Source: Patescibacteria group bacterium (GTDB lineage Bacteria > Patescibacteriota > Saccharimonadia > Saccharimonadales > Saccharimonadaceae). Taken from it: a DNA stretch of 17,677 bases. The translations under genes were made by a program, and so were the position numbers. Shown here piece by piece: positions 13,165 through 17,677 of this stretch. The notes under the pieces were generated by a model, which worked only from the letters and a program-made list of their open reading frames with translations, was not told where the DNA came from and ran no database searches. The DNA lies in assembly GCA_030917245.1 (NCBI GenBank), contig JAUPVA010000004.1:1-17677 (forward strand), read 5' to 3'. The number at the start of each line of letters is the position of its first letter. Position 1 is the stretch's first letter.

Positions 13165-14411
13165 AGCTCGCCTACCAGTTGTATAAATTGGTCTCCACGA
13201 TCGGTGAAATTTTTAAACATATCAAAGCTCGCGCACGCGGGGCTCAGAACAACTACATCACCTGGCTGCGCCTCTTCGCTCGTTTTTCGAACAATCTCTT
13301 TAAAGTCCACCGTATCGAGGCTGATAAACCGATGCCTTTTGACTCCGGCAGCCATGAGCGCTTCTCCGATACGATGCCTCGTTTGTCCTATTACTATTGC
13401 CTTACGAACAAGCGGATCATTTGCTATGTATTCTGCTAAATGAGAGAAATCGGCGTGCTTTTCATAGCCGCCCAGAATGACAATTTTATGAGTATCAAAA
13501 GAACGGAGTGCTGCAATAGCAGCCGCAGGCGCGGAGGAGTAGCTATCGTCATAGTAACGCACCCCATTGACTTCACGGATAAACTTAATTCGGTGAGGCA
13601 GCCCGCTAAATTCCCGGAGGCCTTGCTTTAGAATTACTTCGTCCTGTACGTACGGCTGTACTGCCGAAACGGCTGCGGCTGCATTCTCAATATTATGTGG
13701 TCCAGGTATAACCAGGGATGGTCCATACTTTTCCATGATAGTGCGATCAATATAGCCCGTAATTTGTGCGGGTGATAACGCGGCAATTTTCGAGGCAACC
13801 TCGTTGTCCTGGTTGTAGACTGTAAGATTCGTCGGCTGTTGAAACCTGACAATATTAGCCTTGGCCGATACATAGTCCGCCATGTCATTATGTACATCTA
13901 GATGGTCGGCTTCGATACCAAGAACTACTGCGACTCGCGGACTTTTTTTAATGTCCCAAAGTTGAAAACTCGACATTTCAAAGACGACAATGTCATTCGG
14001 TTTAATTACCGGAAGGTCATCAAGCGCAGGGTTGCCAATATTTCCTACTAGGTGCACGGTTTTATTAGCAGCCCGAAGGATACTGACGATGAGTGAACTC
14101 GTCGTCCCCTTACCTTTCGTTCCCGTGACGCCAATGATGTCGGCCGGACACTTGGCAAAGAATTCATTCGTTGCCGACCATACCTTGTTTGGGTATGGCA
14201 GCTTCGCGGGATTCACACTGGGAGAGCGTATTATCAAATCAAACTCATTGAGACGGCTGAATGCGTTGGCTCCCAAAATAGTAGGAGCTCCCGGCGGTAC
14301 ATCATCAACCGACTCGCGTTCGTCGGCAATCGTGACTGTGTCTCCTTTTGCCGTCCAATAGTCGTAGCTCGTCCTGCCTTCTTGTCCAAAACCGGCTAAC
14401 GCTACTTTCAT
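13161..14411 (-). CDS. murD: UDP-N-acetylmuramoyl-L-alanine--glutamate ligase (MurD family, possibly MurD2)
   Basis: 416 residues, slightly short for MurD. The N-terminal Rossmann-like domain starts VALAGFGQEGR. The central ATPase domain has the Mur-ligase P-loop GVTGTKGKGTT (94-104), EMSSFQL (145-151), ADHLDVH (168-174) and the lysine expected to be carbamylated, K184 (SAKANI). The C-terminal domain has GLPHRIKFI (270-278), GGYEKHADFS and SPACASFDMFKNF (390-402). It adds glutamate to UDP-MurNAc-L-Ala in the cytoplasm. Where E. coli MurD has NDSKATN, this protein has DDSYSSAP (288-295), so K319 and T321 equivalents are changed. That is compatible with the MurD2 type that uses L-Glu, an inference strengthened by the coupled MurL-like gene. 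It starts 2 bases after the M16 stop, with AAGAAG as a modest ribosome binding site. Confidence 0.92.
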   Translation of the reverse strand: MKVALAGFGQEGRTSYDYWTAKGDTVTIADERESVDDVPPGAPTILGANAFSRLNEFDLIIRSPSVNPAKLPYPNKVWSATNEFFAKCPADIIGVTGTKGKGTTSSLIVSILRAANKTVHLVGNIGNPALDDLPVIKPNDIVVFEMSSFQLWDIKKSPRVAVVLGIEADHLDVHNDMADYVSAKANIVRFQQPTNLTVYNQDNEVASKIAALSPAQITGYIDRTIMEKYGPSLVIPGPHNIENAAAAVSAVQPYVQDEVILKQGLREFSGLPHRIKFIREVNGVRYYDDSYSSAPAAAIAALRSFDTHKIVILGGYEKHADFSHLAEYIANDPLVRKAIVIGQTRHRIGEALMAAGVKRHRFISLDTVDFKEIVRKTSEEAQPGDVVVLSPACASFDMFKNFTDRGDQFIQLVGEL

Positions 14412-14413
14412 GA

Positions 14414-15709
14414 CTACTTCTTAATTTCTCGCCGAAAAAGCGTATCGAATTTATCACTCATACTGACAATCTCGTCTTTTTCCGCCTTAGACACGGCCGC
14501 TAGTACCCATGTGTTCGCATCCATAAATTGAGTCGCAGTATCAATCATCTGATTGCGCGTGACCGCACGGATTGCATCGGGTACTTTTTCGTAATCCTTC
14601 ACCGTGCCATCAGCAAAGTAGCGGTTGGTGTAAAATCCAGAAATCTGGCTCACCGTTTGTGCACCCATCTGATACCGTCCGAGAGCATACGACTTTGCTG
14701 CGTCTAATTCTTGATCCGTCACTTTGCCATCACGAACAGCATTTATTTCACGAACAATTATGTCAAAAAGCTGGTCAGCAGTTTCATGGTTCACTTGACC
14801 ACCAAAGTCCCAGCTTGAATCATAAAAGCCAGCACTCGTATCTGAGAAAATGCCATAAGCAAGACCCTTAGCCCGGGCTGAACCATATATACGTGAATGC
14901 ATGGTACCGGTTAAGATGTGGTCGAGGCAGTTCATAGCTTCGAGCTCTTCGTCGTCTAGCTCTTTAGGTACCATCATAGACAATCCAAACGTAATATTGC
15001 TCGCTTCTTTTCGGCGAATTATGGTTGGATTACCGCTCGACAGATTGTCACGGGGAATTTCAAATCGTTCGCCCGATTCAAGCTCCCAACTTTCGAGCAT
15101 CCGCATGATTTCTTGCCGCCTTCCGTGCAGCTTCCCTGCAATCACAAAGCGCATATTTTGAGCCGTGTGTGTGCGCTTGTAATGCTCTTTGATGTCTTTT
15201 AGCGTCACGGTATTGATAGTTTGTAGGCGTTGCCAAAATGTCAAAATATCTTCACCAAGAAGCTGTTGAATTTTGGGCCATAGTACACGACTGTGATTAT
15301 TAAGATACCCGGTTAATTCACTTCTAACATTACCCTTTTCGGCCTGGAGTTCCGCCTCGTTAAAACGAGGCTGACAAATGGCAACTTGCTGCAAACGGAG
15401 TATTCGATCCCATTCAAAGTCGGCACAGTCGGCAATGTAGACCATAGACAAATCTGACGTGAAAGCATTGTGATAGGCGCCATTCTTAGTGAACTCAGCC
15501 TCATATTCATGTTCGCTTTTGAACTGGGCATTGGCGCCAAACGCCATATGCTCCATGATGTGCGCCGTTTCATAAATGTCCTTAGAACGTACGTAGCGAT
15601 TGCCAGCACGAAATTGAAATTGGAAACTCATCACCGTTGCATCAGGAATATCAACAAGTAATCCTCTTGCGCCATTTTTCAACCGTATTTCTTGTGTACT
15701 ATGCTTCAC
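14414..15709 (-). CDS. M16 family zinc metallopeptidase
   Basis: 431 residues from a GTG start preceded by purine-rich AGGAAGAAG. The inverted zinc motif HxxEH is intact as HIMEH (H50, E53, H54), and E131 (VRSEL) has the spacing of the third zinc ligand. This is therefore the catalytically competent type. The C-terminal half has the second M16 domain with GRYQMGAQTVSQ (about 347-358) and a substrate-side Arg/Tyr region. There is no signal peptide, so it is probably cytoplasmic. M16B enzymes often act as a pair with an inactive partner gene next door; no such partner is present here, so it would be a homodimer or pair with a distant gene. It leads the run M16-murD-MurL-like-prfB with gaps of 2, -4 and 3 bases. 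Its substrate is unknown. Confidence 0.92.
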   Translation of the reverse strand: MKHSTQEIRLKNGARGLLVDIPDATVMSFQFQFRAGNRYVRSKDIYETAHIMEHMAFGANAQFKSEHEYEAEFTKNGAYHNAFTSDLSMVYIADCADFEWDRILRLQQVAICQPRFNEAELQAEKGNVRSELTGYLNNHSRVLWPKIQQLLGEDILTFWQRLQTINTVTLKDIKEHYKRTHTAQNMRFVIAGKLHGRRQEIMRMLESWELESGERFEIPRDNLSSGNPTIIRRKEASNITFGLSMMVPKELDDEELEAMNCLDHILTGTMHSRIYGSARAKGLAYGIFSDTSAGFYDSSWDFGGQVNHETADQLFDIIVREINAVRDGKVTDQELDAAKSYALGRYQMGAQTVSQISGFYTNRYFADGTVKDYEKVPDAIRAVTRNQMIDTATQFMDANTWVLAAVSKAEKDEIVSMSDKFDTLFRREIKK

Positions 15710-15781
15710 GCCTTAATCTTCTTCCTGCCCGCCCGCAACTACTTATTCTGATGTGTATATTGGATACGCGCAAACGCTCTA

Positions 15782-17677
15782 TTACTTACGCGATTTTTTC
15801 TTATTCTGTCGCTGCGCCTTCTTTTTTTTGCGAGCAGTATTCTTTGCTTTATTCGACTCGCTAACGGATTTAACTTTAGTAACCTTAAAGTCGTCATCAC
15901 GGTTAGTTTCGCCGCTATCAATTTCATTCACGCCACGCTCGACAGCACGTTCTGCTAAGCGCGTTAGTTCAGTGTCGTGTTCTTCATGGTCAGCAGCAAT
16001 TGCATCATGCTTATGTACATGCATTATGGCTCGCAATACTTCTTCTCGCAAAGTCGCCTGCAAACTGTCGAACAATTTCTGCGATTCTGAGCGATATTCG
16101 ACAAGCGGGTCTCGCTGACCGACACTACGCCAGTGAATTCCGTCACGAAGATGCTGCATATTCTCGAGGTGTTGCATCCATAGCGTATCAAGCACCTGAA
16201 TGTAAACATCACGCTCTACTTTGCGAAGCATTTCTGGCTCGATTTCACGTTCTTTATGCTTGTAAAGACGTAAAGCCAACTTCAGCCCTGATTCGAAGCG
16301 AGTCTTATCACGCTTTTCCTCGCCTACAACCTTCATATCTTTTTCTTCCGCTGGGAATACAGCCGAGAACGACTCGTAGAAGTTAGGATTGTTCTTTGCC
16401 GGCAGCAGTGTAAGATTACGAACCATCTCTGTTATGAGGCGCTCGATTTCAGGTTTGATGTTGCCGCCTTCGAGAATTTTACGTCGCATGGCGTACACCA
16501 CTTTACGATGCCGATTAATGACATTGTCGTACTGCACGACGTTCTTACGAGTATCGAAGTGGTAGCCTTCAACACGCTTCTGAGCGGCTTCTAGTGTTTT
16601 TGACACCGCCTTATTCTGAATAGGCGTATCTTCGTCGACTCCCAGTCGATCCATCAGCGCCGCTATTCTTTCACCCTGGAAGATTCTCATTAAGTCGTCT
16701 TCGGTCGACACAAAGAACTGTGTCTCGCCCGGGTCACCTTGGCGACCGCCACGTCCACGAAGCTGGTTGTCGATACGTCGCGATTCATGTCTTTCGCTAC
16801 CGATAACGACGAGTCCGCCGAGTTCTTTTACCCCTTTGCCGAGCTTGATGTCGGTACCACGACCAGCGATGTTCGTCGCTAGAGTAATAGCGCCTTTTTC
16901 GCCCGCTTTAGCAATAATTGCGGCTTCGCGTTCATTATTTTTTGCATTCAATATCTCGTACGGAATTTTTTCTTTCTTGAGATAGTCTGCAATTAATTCA
17001 TTCTTCGCTATGCTCGCCGATCCCACAAGGACAGGACGGCCAGCCTTGTTATGCTCTTTAATGACCTCAGCAACTGCCTTGAGCTTTCCTTTTTCAGTTT
17101 TAAAAATCAAGTCTTGCTTGTCGATACGTGCGATTGGTCGATTTGACGGAATTTGAATAACGTCTAGACTGTAAATTTGCTGGAATTCTTCGGCTTCTGT
17201 AAAGGCAGTACCCGTCATTCCTGAGAGTTTTTTATACAGGCGGAAATAGTTTTGGAACGAAACTGTAGCCAGCGTCATACTTTCAGACAATACGGGAACG
17301 TTTTCCTTAGCCTCGATTGCCTGGTGAAGTCCTTCGTTATAGCGCCGACCCTGCATCAAGCGACCAGTGTGTTCATCGACGATAATAACTTCCCCGTCAT
17401 TCGTCACAACATAATCTTTATCGCGCTTAAATATAACTTGCGCCTTGAGCGCTTGGTCCAAGTGATACACTGTTCGAACATATTCAGGAGTAAACAGATT
17501 CTTGATACCAAGCATCTTTTGAATCCGCTCAACACCTTCATCACTTAACGACACGCTCCGGCGTTTTTCATCAAGAATATAATCTTTTTCGGTCAATTTT
17601 GCCGCTACCTTGGCAAACTGATAATAACTGTCTGGATTCTCGGCTGCTGGCGCACTAATAATCAATGGCGTCCTTGC
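15782..17677 (-). CDS. secA: Preprotein translocase ATPase SecA, C-terminal two-thirds (cut by window edge)
   Basis: 631 codons open to the right edge; the first residues in view, ARTPLIIS, match the SecA DEARTPLIIS motif just after the DEAD box, so NBD1 and its Walker motifs lie outside the window. Visible are SGMTGTA (about 152-158), the NBD2 motif NIAGRGTDIKLG (about 269), QLRGRGGRQGDPG, and the helical wing and scaffold region (VEGYHFDTRKNVVQYDNV, then LDTLWMQHLENMQHLRDGI). SecA drives unfolded secretory proteins through SecYEG. The C-terminal tail is Lys-rich (ARKKKKAQRQNKKKSRK) and lacks the zinc-binding CxCxSG motif that binds SecB in proteobacteria. 72 bases separate it from the M16 gene; no clear terminator is seen there. 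Confidence 0.97.
   Translation of the reverse strand, partial: ARTPLIISAPAAENPDSYYQFAKVAAKLTEKDYILDEKRRSVSLSDEGVERIQKMLGIKNLFTPEYVRTVYHLDQALKAQVIFKRDKDYVVTNDGEVIIVDEHTGRLMQGRRYNEGLHQAIEAKENVPVLSESMTLATVSFQNYFRLYKKLSGMTGTAFTEAEEFQQIYSLDVIQIPSNRPIARIDKQDLIFKTEKGKLKAVAEVIKEHNKAGRPVLVGSASIAKNELIADYLKKEKIPYEILNAKNNEREAAIIAKAGEKGAITLATNIAGRGTDIKLGKGVKELGGLVVIGSERHESRRIDNQLRGRGGRQGDPGETQFFVSTEDDLMRIFQGERIAALMDRLGVDEDTPIQNKAVSKTLEAAQKRVEGYHFDTRKNVVQYDNVINRHRKVVYAMRRKILEGGNIKPEIERLITEMVRNLTLLPAKNNPNFYESFSAVFPAEEKDMKVVGEEKRDKTRFESGLKLALRLYKHKEREIEPEMLRKVERDVYIQVLDTLWMQHLENMQHLRDGIHWRSVGQRDPLVEYRSESQKLFDSLQATLREEVLRAIMHVHKHDAIAADHEEHDTELTRLAERAVERGVNEIDSGETNRDDDFKVTKVKSVSESNKAKNTARKKKKAQRQNKKKSRK

Noticed and set aside
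15710-15781. Regulatory element or terminator between secA and the M16 gene
   Set aside because: Only weak promoter-like hexamers (TTGCGC, CAGAAT) and no stable hairpin with a T-run were found in the 72-base gap.
1-17677. Mobile element, CRISPR array, tRNA or prophage
   Set aside because: No transposase or integrase genes, regularly spaced repeats, cloverleaf or phage genes were seen; gene spacing and codon style look uniform.

Overview
The window looks like a gene-dense bacterial chromosome segment from a Patescibacteria/CPR-type genome, most probably a Saccharibacteria (TM7)-like organism. This is an inference from the gene set and protein style: a short monoderm-like envelope gene set, a TRM11-type methyltransferase, a lone type IV pilin, and very short intergenic gaps. 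Base composition looks intermediate. UGA is used as a stop (murD ends in TGA) and prfB (RF2) is present, so the recoded UGA=Gly code of Gracilibacteria/Absconditabacteria does not apply. No rRNA, tRNA, CRISPR array, IS element or phage gene was seen. No gene-free stretch exceeds about 120 bases.

Left part (1-3770): the 5' end of xseA (exonuclease VII large subunit) overlaps the 3' end of a flippase-like (LPG-synthase TM family) membrane protein gene, both on the minus strand. A divergent promoter separates them from a plus-strand TRM11-like methyltransferase gene. This converges, with a 2-base gap, on a minus-strand type IV prepilin gene. A second divergent region then gives rpmA (L27) on the plus strand, followed by a strong bidirectional terminator.

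Right part (3789-17677): everything is on the minus strand. In transcription order: secA (cut by the window edge), an M16 peptidase, murD, a PP-loop protein that resembles MurL (UDP-MurNAc-L-Ala-L-Glu epimerase), prfB, a 5-TM protein with an exported tail, ftsE, ftsX, a CHAP-domain coiled-coil murein hydrolase, a CtpA/S41 PDZ protease, a REC-only response regulator, and an acidic helical protein of unknown function. The backbone secA-prfB-ftsE-ftsX-hydrolase-ctpA matches an order known from Firmicutes. The M16, murD and MurL-like genes (between secA and prfB) and the 5-TM gene (between prfB and ftsE) interrupt it.

Functionally the right part is an envelope module: protein export (SecA), D-Glu entry into peptidoglycan (MurD plus putative epimerase), septal wall cleavage (FtsEX with the CHAP protein) and extracytoplasmic proteolysis (CtpA). 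The most interesting points are the translationally coupled murD/MurL-like pair, a recurring promoter layout that predicts leaderless or nearly leaderless mRNAs for many genes, and inverted repeats embedded in promoter cores at three consecutive gene junctions.
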